64,000 nucleotides of DNA from JANMDN01 sp031376285 (lineage in GTDB: Bacteria; Actinomycetota; Thermoleophilia; Miltoncostaeales; Miltoncostaeaceae): positions 62,001 to 126,000 of the forward strand of contig JANMDN010000046.1 of NCBI GenBank assembly GCA_031376285.1, read 5' to 3'. Each line of letters starts with the position of its first letter. Within the stretch, counting starts at the first letter, position 1. The position numbers and the translations under genes were made by a program. A model generated the notes under the pieces. The model was not told the origin of the DNA, searched no databases, and saw only the letters and a list, made by a program, of their open reading frames with translations. Shown here one piece after another: positions 30,780-40,564 of this stretch.

Positions 30780-33700
30780 CTACCCAGTCACGCCCCGCTG
30801 AAGGCCGCTGAGCGCTCTTGAGTTCACGATCCGAACCCGATCGACGCTGACGACCGGGTGGGGCAGGTTCTTCGCGAATACCGTCAGACGGCTCACGTGT
30901 TCACCGAGGGTGGCGTTCGTCGATGCACGGAGCGTGATCGTAAGCGACCGGCGCTGACCTGGCGGCACCGGGCTCGTCGAGATACGCAGGACACCGTTCT
31001 TGGCGAGTCGCGCCGTCCCTCCGCGCAGCGACCCGAGTCGGACGCCCGACGGGAAGATTCCCGCCAGCGAGACGCCGGAGGCGATCCGCGTTCCGGAGTT
31101 CACGATCGTGACGCTGTAGGTCGCCTTACCTCCCCGAAGGAGCCGGCGCGGCCCGTCAACACCCACCGAAAGGCGCGGACCCGGTACCTTTGCGACGCCC
31201 AGAATGGCCACCGAGCGTGCATCCGGCGACCGGTCGGGAACACCGGCGCGCGCGACAACCCCCGGAGCGTCCGCCGTCGCAAGGTTGGTGATGATCCCGC
31301 CCTGCGGACGAGACCGAACGCGGGCCACCACGATCAGGGTCGTCTCGTAGCCAGGGGGCTGGGAACCGAAGTCCCACGACAGGTCCCCGCCGACGACCTT
31401 CGGGTTCTGGGTCGCGCTGACGAGCTCCAGGGTCGTTGGCATGTCGTCGACCACACGCAGGTAGGCGGCACGCATGTTACCGCCGACCTTGACGTTGATC
31501 CTGAACGTGACGCGGTCGCCAACGCTCGCCCGCTCCGGACCCTCGATCGTCTTCGACACGGCGATCGTCGGCGCCGACGTGACGTGAGTCTCCGCGGTGG
31601 CTGAGGCCGCCGCGACCTGCGTGCTCGAACCGTCGGCGAGCGTTTGTAGGGCCGACATCCGCGAGAAGTTGGAAATCACGGTTGCGTTGTCGATGACCTC
31701 GATGGTCTGAAGCTTCAGCGTGCGAGCCCCCGACCCTCCGGGAGCGACCGCCCCGACGACCCAGCGAAGCGCACGTACGCGCTCCGGGTCAGCTGGCTCA
31801 GTGCCGGTCCACCCGTTGTCGACAAGGAACGTCGCGCCGGGAGCTGAGCCGGGGACAAGGCGCGTGTTCGGGGGCAGCTCGTCGACGATCTCCGTGTCGC
31901 GGGCCGTGTCGGTGCCAGTGTTCGCGAAGCTGACCGCGTAGGAGAGCACCTGCCCCGGAGCGACCGGGCCCGCGAGGTCAACCCGCTTGGTGAGCGAGAG
32001 CACCGGCCGCGAACGAACGGTCGTGAGGGTGGTGTTCGACGGCGACGTCGCCCCGCTTTCGCCTGCCGTCGCGCTCGCCGCGTTTGACAGCCGCGTACCG
32101 CTTGCCACCGGGATGTTCACCTCGACATCGAAGCCAAGCGGGAGCGGGGCTGGGGTCGGTACCTCCGGGAACGAAACGTCGGCCGCGACGAGCGGCACAA
32201 CCCACCTGATCGAGGTCACGCTCGACGGATCGCTCGGGCAGCTCACATACACCCGTGGCAGGCCTGGCCCGATCGCACAGGTCACCCCCGCGCCGTTTGA
32301 GGCAATCGAGACCACTCGCGTCCCGGGCGGGGGTTCGTCAACCACCACGGCGTTGGCCGCGTTGGCATTGCCGTGGTTTGCGAGCACGAGGGAGTAGCGA
32401 AGGCGTGTTCCTTCGATATTGGTTTCGAGGTCGCCGTCCGAGACCTCCTTGGTGAGCTCAAGCAGCGGGCGGCTCACGACCGGAAGCACAACAGCCGCGT
32501 TCCCGGGAAGGCGACCAATCTCGCTCGGCGGGATTGGATCCGAGGCCCCGGCGGTCACGTGATTGCGCTCCTGCGTCGACGTGACGGTCGCGCGGTTTGT
32601 CACCTGGGTGCCGTTTGGAAGTGGACGGCGAACACGGACCGCAAACCCGACCTCGCCCTCGCCGGCTGGTCCGGCGTTCGCGACCACCCCCACGCGCCAG
32701 CGAACCGCGCCGACCTGCGTGGGATCAGCAGGCTCGCTACTCACCCAAGCCCCACCGACGTCGAACTCGACGACCTGGCCGGCCGTTGCGGTTGCCGAGC
32801 CCGGGACATAGACGGTGTCCGCGGGTATCTGGTCAGTGACGACCACGTCGCTTGCGACGGCGTTTCCGGAGTTCGCGTAGTGGACGCGGTAGTCGATCCG
32901 GCTTGCCGGCGCGACCGGTGTCCCGGGCTCCGGCGACGAGGTGACAAAGGACGGGCGGTCGACGCCGTACCAGAAAGGCTTCGAGGTGACCTCGACCTTG
33001 CCGGTGTCGACCTGTTCACCGACGCGCTCGCGCACGCTCAAGCGAGCGGTGTTGACGAGCACCGTTCCGTTCGGCGCCGGAGCGAGGACGTTTGTGAGGT
33101 AGCGGACTTGGACAACGTCGCCGGGACCCAGTTCGGCGAGTCGCCAACTCAGGCGCGTCTCTCCGGGCCCGGTCCCTGGCGTGGCGGCATTGGCCCGAAA
33201 GCCCGGCGCGACGAGAACCTCGTACGGAGCGCCGCCCACAGACGGGAATGGGCGGTCGGTCGGACAGCCGCTTGCCGGCGAGCACCGGACGGCGGTAAGC
33301 GTGCTGGCGTAGGCGATGCCCGCTGGGAGGACGTCGCTTATGTCGACGTTGGTCGCGTCGGCGTTCCCGAGGTTCTTGACGTAGACGGCAAACGAGACCC
33401 CGGTTTGTCCCGCGCGCACCGGCGCACCGCACTGCACGTCGGGGTTTGCCGGCCCGCAGTCCGGACCTTTGACGAGTTCAACGTTCGGCACCCGGAGATT
33501 CGCCGACCCGCGAACGCGGTCCGGATCGGCGTCCGCGTCCGGCCCGTCGGAATAGCTCCCGTCCGCGTTGCCGCGGGCGCCATTTGCGTCAGTGACCGTG
33601 GCGAACGCCACCGCCACGTTCGCCCCCGGCCCGGGCGTCTCCGCGGCCGCGGGTTGGGCCTGCGCCGAGAAGCTCACGACAGCCGTCGCTCCCGCGGGAA

Positions 33701-35576
33701 CGACGGCTGTGGTCGTCCAGGTGAGGGTGTCGCCGGTGCCGGCACTGGCGACGTCTGGCTCGGCGGTCGACACCGTCGCGCCCTTGACTCGAACGACGGT
33801 TGTGCCCGGCACGTAGCGCCAGTTCGGCGGCAGCACCTCGACCACGCGGAGGTTGCGGGTCGCCACGGGTGAGTCGTTTTGGACGCCGATCTGCCAAGCC
33901 AGCGGGCGGAGGATCTCCGCATCGGGCACATCGGCGGCGTTCGTCACGACGACATGCGGAACGCGGACGGTGACGTCCACGATATCGCCGCCAGCGTCGG
34001 TATGACGACGGACCCCGGGAGCCGCAGGCTGTCCGAAGTACTCGGGGATCGTGACGGTCGAACCAAGCGTTGCCCTCGCTGAGCTGAGCGACGCCGATGG
34101 TGGGAGGGCGACCCGGTAGGTGATACGCAGGACGGCGCCTGGCGCCAGTCGATCGATCCGCCAGGCCACTGCGGGACGGTCTTCACTCCAGGAAGCCGTC
34201 ACGTGGCAGGCCGCGTGGCACGCGGCACCCTGGATCGTTCGTGTGCCCTCAACCGGCTCCACCGTGCCGAATCCGGAACTCACGTTTGAGGAAACCGCCA
34301 CGTCGAAAGCGGGCGCGTCGCCCCGGTTCTGGACCGTGATGGTTGTCGTGAAGGGGCCGTCGCCCGGCTCGACGTCGCAGTGGTCGACGTCCGTGTCGGC
34401 GGCACCGGGGTCGGACCCAGCCGCGCATGAGATGTGGGCGTTCATCGAGAGGGCCGGCGCGACAACCGTTGTCGCGGCACGGGTCACCCAGTCGGGCTGG
34501 GCGACGCCCCGGTGATCGCGGCGAGAGATCACCGACGAAATCGCGAACGTCTGGCCTGCGGCGGTCGTCTCAAGATCAGTGAGCGAGGCCCGGAAGGTGA
34601 GCTCGATCTGCGCCGAGTGGTTGGGGCTGGCGGTGAGATCGGGAAGGGTTGCGATGACTCGATCGATCGCGCCCGTCTCGACGACGACGCTCGCACTTGA
34701 TCGCCCCCCATCGACGGCGACCTGTTGGCTACTGGGCACGACGCGCATCCCGGCCGGAAGGTCACTCGCGATCTGGGCGCCGCGAAGCGTCGTGCCAGCC
34801 GGGATGGAGAGCGCGACGCGAACGTCGACCACCTCACCGACCGCCGCATGCCCTTCACCGTTTGTCACACCGACCGCGGAGGACTCGAGCGCAAGCGCCG
34901 GGGTTTGCACCGACGCGGCGTCGAAGACGGCCTCCGGGGTGATGCTCGTCGCGGCACCGTCGCTTTCAGAGGGAACCTCGAAGCGCTCGAGTCGTGCGAC
35001 GTTTGTGAGGACTTCCCCGGGCGAGAAGTGTGTCGGAAGGACCACGCTGTAGGTCGCTCGCTCCCGGGCTGGCTCAGGTCCGTTGCGGGCCGCAAGCCTC
35101 GGAAAGGTGAAGCGGACGACGTTGTCGGAGCAGGTCAACCCCAAACCGGCAACGTCGTCGCAGCCGACGCCACTCGGAAGGGCGTCGGAGACCTCCAGGT
35201 TGGCCGCTCGGAGCGTCCCAGCGTTTGCGAGGTCGATCGCGTAGACAATGGGATTTCCGCCGGTCGCCACGGCGATCCCGCGGCCGGACGGGCTCGTACC
35301 GTCGATCGTGACCACGCGTTTCTCGACGCTGACGTCGGCCTTGGCCGTCGAGGTGCCGCCCGTGTCGGTCACCGCCGACGCGACGGCGGCGAGTGCGGAC
35401 CCCAGCCCGACCAGGGACGCCAGCATGACCCACGGAAGGCCGCGGCGACGTGGCGTGTATCGGAGGTGATGAACTACGCGGTTTGGGAACACGCGAAAAC
35501 CTTCCAGACCGGCGACCCGTCTCGCGACGAGTTGACGCAAGTCCTGCACGGCGGTCGACCTGCGGACCGGCGCCAC
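30780..35576 (-). CDS. Giant secreted DUF11-repeat surface protein
   Basis: A 1598-residue protein. After an unusually long basic N-terminus (about 48 residues) comes a hydrophobic export segment (VMLASLVGLGSALAAVASA). The rest is a chain of roughly eight to ten beta-sandwich repeats of the DUF11/CARDB type, each with an NxGxxxAxxVxVxDxLPxG core and often a YVPGS-like strand. Such proteins form the outer layer or act in adhesion. There is no LPxTG or C-terminal membrane segment, so anchoring is unclear. The start is uncertain; GTG about 35495 or ATG 35426 would also retain the export segment. Single gene. Confidence 0.85.
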   Translation of the reverse strand: MAPVRRSTAVQDLRQLVARRVAGLEGFRVFPNRVVHHLRYTPRRRGLPWVMLASLVGLGSALAAVASAVTDTGGTSTAKADVSVEKRVVTIDGTSPSGRGIAVATGGNPIVYAIDLANAGTLRAANLEVSDALPSGVGCDDVAGLGLTCSDNVVRFTFPRLAARNGPEPARERATYSVVLPTHFSPGEVLTNVARLERFEVPSESDGAATSITPEAVFDAASVQTPALALESSAVGVTNGEGHAAVGEVVDVRVALSIPAGTTLRGAQIASDLPAGMRVVPSSQQVAVDGGRSSASVVVETGAIDRVIATLPDLTASPNHSAQIELTFRASLTDLETTAAGQTFAISSVISRRDHRGVAQPDWVTRAATTVVAPALSMNAHISCAAGSDPGAADTDVDHCDVEPGDGPFTTTITVQNRGDAPAFDVAVSSNVSSGFGTVEPVEGTRTIQGAACHAACHVTASWSEDRPAVAWRIDRLAPGAVLRITYRVALPPSASLSSARATLGSTVTIPEYFGQPAAPGVRRHTDAGGDIVDVTVRVPHVVVTNAADVPDAEILRPLAWQIGVQNDSPVATRNLRVVEVLPPNWRYVPGTTVVRVKGATVSTAEPDVASAGTGDTLTWTTTAVVPAGATAVVSFSAQAQPAAAETPGPGANVAVAFATVTDANGARGNADGSYSDGPDADADPDRVRGSANLRVPNVELVKGPDCGPANPDVQCGAPVRAGQTGVSFAVYVKNLGNADATNVDISDVLPAGIAYASTLTAVRCSPASGCPTDRPFPSVGGAPYEVLVAPGFRANAATPGTGPGETRLSWRLAELGPGDVVQVRYLTNVLAPAPNGTVLVNTARLSVRERVGEQVDTGKVEVTSKPFWYGVDRPSFVTSSPEPGTPVAPASRIDYRVHYANSGNAVASDVVVTDQIPADTVYVPGSATATAGQVVEFDVGGAWVSSEPADPTQVGAVRWRVGVVANAGPAGEGEVGFAVRVRRPLPNGTQVTNRATVTSTQERNHVTAGASDPIPPSEIGRLPGNAAVVLPVVSRPLLELTKEVSDGDLETNIEGTRLRYSLVLANHGNANAANAVVVDEPPPGTRVVSIASNGAGVTCAIGPGLPRVYVSCPSDPSSVTSIRWVVPLVAADVSFPEVPTPAPLPLGFDVEVNIPVASGTRLSNAASATAGESGATSPSNTTLTTVRSRPVLSLTKRVDLAGPVAPGQVLSYAVSFANTGTDTARDTEIVDELPPNTRLVPGSAPGATFLVDNGWTGTEPADPERVRALRWVVGAVAPGGSGARTLKLQTIEVIDNATVISNFSRMSALQTLADGSSTQVAAASATAETHVTSAPTIAVSKTIEGPERASVGDRVTFRINVKVGGNMRAAYLRVVDDMPTTLELVSATQNPKVVGGDLSWDFGSQPPGYETTLIVVARVRSRPQGGIITNLATADAPGVVARAGVPDRSPDARSVAILGVAKVPGPRLSVGVDGPRRLLRGGKATYSVTIVNSGTRIASGVSLAGIFPSGVRLGSLRGGTARLAKNGVLRISTSPVPPGQRRSLTITLRASTNATLGEHVSRLTVFAKNLPHPVVSVDRVRIVNSRALSGLQRGVTG

Positions 35577-35663
35577 CTTAGACCCCTCTTATTGAAACCC
35601 CGAACGACCCCTTATCGGTCTGTCCCGCTGGAACCGGACAGGCAACCCGAAGCTCCAAATTCG

Positions 35664-37310
35664 CTATTTCCGAGGGGTGGCCTCGTCGTTTGTTCGAGCC
35701 GACTTCGGAATACCGATGGTTGGGACGCGGCGGCCGAGGAGGCGCATCGCCTTGAGACCGAGGGAAAGCTTCTCCCGATCGTCGCTTCGCCCGACGTCAA
35801 GCCCGCCGATCTCGGCAATCCGATCGAGTCGGTAGCGGATCGTGTGCCGGTGAGTGAAGAGCGTCGAGGCCGTCGCGGCGAGGTTGCCGTCGAGCTCCAG
35901 GTACGTCGCAAGCGTCGAGACCAGATCGGTGTTGTACTGGTCGTCGTAGCGCACGAGCGGGGCGATCGTCTGGTCATAGAAGCCCGAGAGATCCTCCGGG
36001 CGCTCGGCCATGATTTGGAAGAGGAGCTTGTAGGTGCCCGTCTCCTCGAACGTCGTCACCTGGTTGGTACGCCCGAGGCGCACGGCAATCGCCAGGGCAA
36101 GGGACGCCTCGTCGAGCGCCAGGCCGAGCCGCTCGGGCTCCGGCGTTGAGCGCGACACCGCCAACGTGAACTCAAGCCCTGGAATCGATGGGCGAGCGAG
36201 GTTGAGCAAGCGATCCGCGAACGCGACAACCTGCTGCTCGGGGCTGAGATCGTCGGTCGGAGCGGGCGCGCTCGAGAGCGGGAGAAATCCCATGATCTGA
36301 CCACCGTGCCAGTCGATGAGCGAGCGTGGCCAGTCCCGGTCGAGCGCTCCGCGAATCTGTTGGAGAAGCCGACGCCGAATCCGCTCCTCGCGGATTTCGC
36401 GCCCATGATTGTGTGGATCGCCAAGGCGGCCGGCAATGGCGATCGCCCCGTCGGCGAGGTCGGAACCAAGCAGGCGACCTCGACGCACGACCGACTCGCG
36501 CCCCGCAGCCTCCCCAGCGAGGAGTTCGTCGATCAGCTCACCGCGCAGGCGAGCCTCGGTTTCGATTCGCACACTTTCTCGGACCCGTTCGACGAGCACC
36601 GCCTCTGACACCTCGGCCAGCACCGCACGATCGGCCGCGGCGAGCGGCCCGTCGATCCACGCGACGATCGCCCCGGCCGGGCCGCGGAGGTCCGAGACCC
36701 GTCGCCGGTGGCCTCCGATGGCCTCATCTTCGAGAAACGGCCCCAGCGGATGAGTTGGGCCGTGGCCACGCGCACGGTCGACCGCGCCACGGAGCAGCGC
36801 GACGCCAGCTTCCTCAAGGCCCGAGTATCCGAGGAGATCGAGGTACTCGTCGAGGATCGCGACCGGGCCACCGAGGAGCCCTTGGGCCACCACGGCGACG
36901 GCCTCCATGTTGGCGCCCGCAAGGAGTGGCTCGCGCAGGGCGGTGCGAGCGGCACTCGCGTGGGCCGCGACCCCACTCGATGCGATGGCCGCGTGCACGG
37001 CTTCGAGAACCATCGCCCAGGAGGCCTGTGGAGGGATCACGATCGCCGGAACGCCGCCGTCACCCTTGGGGCGGCGGCGCGAAATCGTCGCCGCGCACCC
37101 TCTCGGCGCCGCGATGGGGGTTCCGGCCATCACGACGAGGCTCCCTGGAGCCGCCCCAGCGTCGGGCTCGCCGATCGTGACCGAGCGAACGGGTCGACCG
37201 AGGTCGGCGCCCGGCGGGAAGACCTGAGCGCCAGCGAGGACGTCCAACTCGAGGAGGTCCCCCAGCGTGCAGGCGGCGGGTGTTGATTGCGTGGCTGCGC
37301 CGGTACTCAT
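35664..37310 (-). CDS. PucR-family transcription regulator
   Basis: A protein of 548 residues (559 from ATG 37343). The N-terminal part (LGDLLELDVLAGAQVFPPGADLGRPVRSVTIGE) is the PucR-type ligand-sensing domain of purine catabolism regulators; a GGDEF-like middle region follows (LEFTLAVSRSTPEPERLGLALDEA); the C-terminus is the PucR helix-turn-helix YLELDGNLAATASTLFTHRHTIRYRLDRIAEI. These proteins regulate nitrogen or purine use. It lies 45-78 bp downstream of the glutamine synthetase gene on the same strand, so a link with nitrogen metabolism is plausible, but it could also act elsewhere. Confidence 0.85.
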   Translation of the reverse strand: MSTGAATQSTPAACTLGDLLELDVLAGAQVFPPGADLGRPVRSVTIGEPDAGAAPGSLVVMAGTPIAAPRGCAATISRRRPKGDGGVPAIVIPPQASWAMVLEAVHAAIASSGVAAHASAARTALREPLLAGANMEAVAVVAQGLLGGPVAILDEYLDLLGYSGLEEAGVALLRGAVDRARGHGPTHPLGPFLEDEAIGGHRRRVSDLRGPAGAIVAWIDGPLAAADRAVLAEVSEAVLVERVRESVRIETEARLRGELIDELLAGEAAGRESVVRRGRLLGSDLADGAIAIAGRLGDPHNHGREIREERIRRRLLQQIRGALDRDWPRSLIDWHGGQIMGFLPLSSAPAPTDDLSPEQQVVAFADRLLNLARPSIPGLEFTLAVSRSTPEPERLGLALDEASLALAIAVRLGRTNQVTTFEETGTYKLLFQIMAERPEDLSGFYDQTIAPLVRYDDQYNTDLVSTLATYLELDGNLAATASTLFTHRHTIRYRLDRIAEIGGLDVGRSDDREKLSLGLKAMRLLGRRVPTIGIPKSARTNDEATPRK

Positions 37311-37387
37311 CGGCGCCCGCCTCCCGCTCCCGGGGCCGGCCAAGCTGGTCGGTGCCCGGTAGCGGTTGGCGTCATCGTGTCGCCCGC

Positions 37388-39526
37388 CTACCTGATGAAG
37401 AGCATCTCTGAGTAGCGCGGGAGCGGCCAGAGGTCGTCGGCGATCATGCGCTCGAGCCGGTCGGCAACCGCTCGGCAGGCATCCATCGCTGGCAGGACCT
37501 TGTCGCGCATGTGCTCCGCCTCCGCGTCAATCTCGTGAGGGTGATCGGCGTTCACCGCTTCGAGCGCCTGAATGGTCGACACAAGGTCGTTCACGATCGG
37601 ACGCATCTCCTCGTCGAGCGCTTCGACGCCGGAGTCGTCGATCAGCTCGAGCTGACGCAAGGCAGCGGGGAGGATCATCGTTCGGGCGATCGTGGCCGCC
37701 ATCTCGGCCTCGATGTTGACCTTGGTCACGTACTGCTCAAGGAACACGTCTTGGCGGGAGTGCAGCTCACGCTCTGAGAGGACACCGTAGTGCCCGAACG
37801 CGCGTATGCTGTCGGCGCCCGTGATGTAGGGCAGCGCGTCCGGCGTCGTGCGGAGGTTCAACAGGCCGCGCTTGGCCGCCTCCTTGTGCCACGCGTCCGA
37901 ATAGTTGTCGCCCCCGAAGACCACCTGGCGGTTCTCGGAGTAGCTGGCCTTGATCACCGCTTTGAGCGCCTCTTCGAGGGAGGTCTTGCCCGTCATGCCG
38001 GCCTCGAGCGCGTCGCAGAGCTCGTCGATGGCCTCGGCGACGATGGCGTTCAACACCGTGTTCGGGAAGGCAGTCGACATGCTCGAGCCAAGCGCCCGGA
38101 ACTCGAACTTGTTGCCGGTGAAGGCAAACGGGCTCGTGCGGTTACGGTCGCCTGAGTCGAGCGGGAGGGGCGGGAGGACGGGTGTGCCGAGGCCGAGGAA
38201 CGACTTCGGCGTGCTCTTGCCGGCCTTGCCCGTGGCGATCCGGTCAAACACCTTCTCGAGTTCTGCGCCGAGGAAGATCGAGATGATCGCCGGCGGCGCC
38301 TCGTTTGCGCCGAGTCGGTGATCCTGGCCAGCGGTCGCGATGGACGCCCGCAGGAGACCCTGGTGCCGGTTCACGGCCTGGATCACGGCGGCGCAGAAGA
38401 AGATGAACTCGGCGTTCTCGTGCGGGTTCGACCCCGGGTTCAACAGGTTGCGGCCGGTGTCGGTCGCCATCGACCAGTTGTTGTGCTTGCCAGAGCCGTT
38501 GACGCGGGCGAAGGGCTTTTCGTGCAGGAGGCAGACGAGGCCGTACCGACGGGCCACCTGCTGCATGACCATCATCGTCAGCTGCTGGTGGTCCGAGCCG
38601 ACGTTGGTGTTCTCGTAGATCGGCGCGAGCTCGTACTGCCCGGGAGCCACCTCATTGTGGCGCGTCTTGATCGGAACCCCAAGGCGGAGGAGCTCACGCT
38701 CGGTCTCCATCATGTAGGCGAGCACGCGATCAGGAATGGTCCCGAAGTAGTGGTCGTCGAGCTCGTGGCCCTTGGGCGGTTTCGCCCCGTAGAGCGTGCG
38801 TCCGGTCGTGACGAGGTCGGGCCGGGCGTAGAAGTAGTGCTCGTCGATCAGGAAGTACTCCTGCTCGGGGCCGATCGTGGTGAAGACGCGCTGAACCTCG
38901 TCATCGCCGAAGATCGTGAGCGCCCGGCAGGCCGCTTTCGAGAGCGCGTCCATCGAGCGCAAAAGCGGAATCTTGGCGTCGAGCGCCTCTCCCGTCCAGG
39001 AGGCGAACGCGGTCGGGATGCAGAGCACCACACCGTTCGGGTTCTCGAGGATGAAGGCGGGGCTCGTCGGATCCCAGGCGGTGTAGCCACGGGCCTCGAA
39101 GGTCGCGCGGATACCGCCCGTTGGGAAGCTCGATGCGTCCGGCTCGCCCTGAATGAGCTCCTTCCCGGAGAACTCCGCAAGCGCCGTGCCATCCCCACTC
39201 GGGGAGAGGAACGCGTCGTGCTTTTCGGCGGTGATGCCGGTGAGCGGCTGGAACCAGTGGGTGTAGTGGGTGGCGCCGCGCTCGATCGCCCATTCCTTCA
39301 TCGCCGCCGCGACGGCGTCGGCGAGTGTCGAGTCGAGCGTCTCGCCCTGCTCGATCGTCCGCTGCAGGCGGCGGAAGACGTCTTTGGGAAGGCGCTGGCG
39401 CTGTTGGATCGGGCCGAACACATTCTCGCCGAAAAGGTTCGTGCCCCCGGACGTCTCGGCGTCGATCTGGGCGCCGTTGACGCTCCATTGGGCGGCGATC
39501 ACGTTGGCAAGGCGGGTCTTTGACAT
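37388..39526 (-). CDS. glnN: Glutamine synthetase type III
   Basis: A 712-residue enzyme, clearly type III by its length (type I is about 450-470) and by HKYRPDR-like order: HYTHWFQPLTGITAEKHDAF, GPEQEYFLIDEHYFYARPDL, APGQYELAPIYENTNVGSDH, FARVNGSGKHNNWSM and AVNRHQGLLRASIATAGQDHRLGANEAPP. It makes glutamine from glutamate, ammonia and ATP. ATG 39526 has GAGGAG about ten bases upstream, and this is favoured over ATG 39547. The minus strand carries TATAAA at 39642-39637, a near-consensus -10 that would give a leader of about 100 bases. Confidence 0.95.
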   Translation of the reverse strand: MSKTRLANVIAAQWSVNGAQIDAETSGGTNLFGENVFGPIQQRQRLPKDVFRRLQRTIEQGETLDSTLADAVAAAMKEWAIERGATHYTHWFQPLTGITAEKHDAFLSPSGDGTALAEFSGKELIQGEPDASSFPTGGIRATFEARGYTAWDPTSPAFILENPNGVVLCIPTAFASWTGEALDAKIPLLRSMDALSKAACRALTIFGDDEVQRVFTTIGPEQEYFLIDEHYFYARPDLVTTGRTLYGAKPPKGHELDDHYFGTIPDRVLAYMMETERELLRLGVPIKTRHNEVAPGQYELAPIYENTNVGSDHQQLTMMVMQQVARRYGLVCLLHEKPFARVNGSGKHNNWSMATDTGRNLLNPGSNPHENAEFIFFCAAVIQAVNRHQGLLRASIATAGQDHRLGANEAPPAIISIFLGAELEKVFDRIATGKAGKSTPKSFLGLGTPVLPPLPLDSGDRNRTSPFAFTGNKFEFRALGSSMSTAFPNTVLNAIVAEAIDELCDALEAGMTGKTSLEEALKAVIKASYSENRQVVFGGDNYSDAWHKEAAKRGLLNLRTTPDALPYITGADSIRAFGHYGVLSERELHSRQDVFLEQYVTKVNIEAEMAATIARTMILPAALRQLELIDDSGVEALDEEMRPIVNDLVSTIQALEAVNADHPHEIDAEAEHMRDKVLPAMDACRAVADRLERMIADDLWPLPRYSEMLFIR

Positions 39527-39636
39527 CGGTCGATTGCTCCTCTGCAAGCGGTGTCTGGCCGGCGCCAGATGATCAGGGCCGGTAGCGTCCAGAGAGCGTC
39601 CCCCTAAGGACCTCCGGGCGTGTGTCGTCGTGAGGG

Positions 39637-39642
39637 TTTATA
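39637..39642 (-). promoter_or_regulatory. Candidate -10 element of glnN
   Basis: TATAAA on the minus strand, about 110 bases before ATG 39526, in an otherwise GC-rich region; the word GGGTTTATACCC (39634-39645) is partly palindromic. No good -35 was seen. Confidence 0.3.
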
Positions 39643-39697
39643 CCCAGGGACGGACGCGGAGATCGTACTCCATGTGTCCAACTGGTCGCCGCGGTCC

Positions 39698-40564
39698 ATG
39701 TCCATTCGTCTAAGTGAGCCCAGCCTGAGCCCACGCACCGAGCCACTGGCGATCTTCGATCTCTCCGAGTGGCAGACGCGCCTCGTCGGCTCCGGAATCG
39801 CGGTCGGGGCGTGCATCATGGCGTTGGCGCTCCTCTCGTGGCTGATGCCCCGCCTGATGGGACGGATCTCGCGGGCCGGTCAGGGTCCAAGGTCTCGCCA
39901 GCGTCAGACGGCGGCGTCGCTCCTTGCGAGCAGCTTGCGCTACGTCGTGGTCCTTGCCGCGCTCATCGCCATTTTCATCCTGCTCGCCGGGGGTGGCGCC
40001 CTCGGAGCGGTGAGCGGCGCGGCGCTCGTCCTGGTGCTTGTCAGCTTTGCCTCCCAGCGACTCCTCGGGGATGTGATCGCTGGCTTCTTCGTGCTCTTCG
40101 AGGATCAGTACGCCGTCGGCGATGTTGTGCGCCTCGAGCCGTCGGGCGTCAGTGGGGTGGTCGCTGAACTGGGACTTCGTACCACGGTGATACGCGCTCC
40201 GAATGGCGACCTGTGCCATGTGCCCAACGGGCAGATCACCGCGGTCCGTCGGGCTCCAACCGGTGGCCGGACGCTCCGCGTGCTCGCTCTTACCCGGGAC
40301 CCGGACGAACTCGAAGCCCTTGTCCCGGCGCTCGCGCCAGCGGTGCCCGGGGCAATGCTCACAACCCTGGGCCGCTGGGATCTCGGTGGTCGCGTGTGGG
40401 CGGTCGCCATCCAGGCGGATGTGCTCCCGAACCTCGACGGGCCCACCGAGGAGAACCTCATCGCGGCCTTGAAAGCGCGGGCCGGCGAGATCCTCCTCGC
40501 CGACCCAAGCGTCACCGGCGATGGGCCGGCCGACCGGCCGAGCGCGGGCGGCGTGGCGGAGTGA
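39698..40564 (+). CDS. MscS-family mechanosensitive channel
   Basis: A 288-residue protein with membrane segments near residues 28-48, 68-88 and 95-115. The last has the MscS pore-helix pattern (GGGALGAVSGAALVLVLVSFASQRLLGDVIAGFFVLFEDQYAVGD in part), then VRLEPSGVSGVVAELGLRTTVIRAPNGDLCHVPNGQI, the conserved beta domain. The MscS cytoplasmic vestibule follows. The start is uncertain: ATG 39698 follows the divergent glnN region without a clear ribosome site, and the longer frame from 39620 is possible. Its stop overlaps the FkbM gene start (GTGA). Confidence 0.88.
   Translation: MSIRLSEPSLSPRTEPLAIFDLSEWQTRLVGSGIAVGACIMALALLSWLMPRLMGRISRAGQGPRSRQRQTAASLLASSLRYVVVLAALIAIFILLAGGGALGAVSGAALVLVLVSFASQRLLGDVIAGFFVLFEDQYAVGDVVRLEPSGVSGVVAELGLRTTVIRAPNGDLCHVPNGQITAVRRAPTGGRTLRVLALTRDPDELEALVPALAPAVPGAMLTTLGRWDLGGRVWAVAIQADVLPNLDGPTEENLIAALKARAGEILLADPSVTGDGPADRPSAGGVAE

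Noticed and set aside
32373..33872. 499-codon plus-strand frame opposite the DUF11 gene, and a 474-codon one at 34725-36149
   Set aside because: Both run antisense to repeats of a clear surface protein, and the second crosses a gene boundary without any motif.
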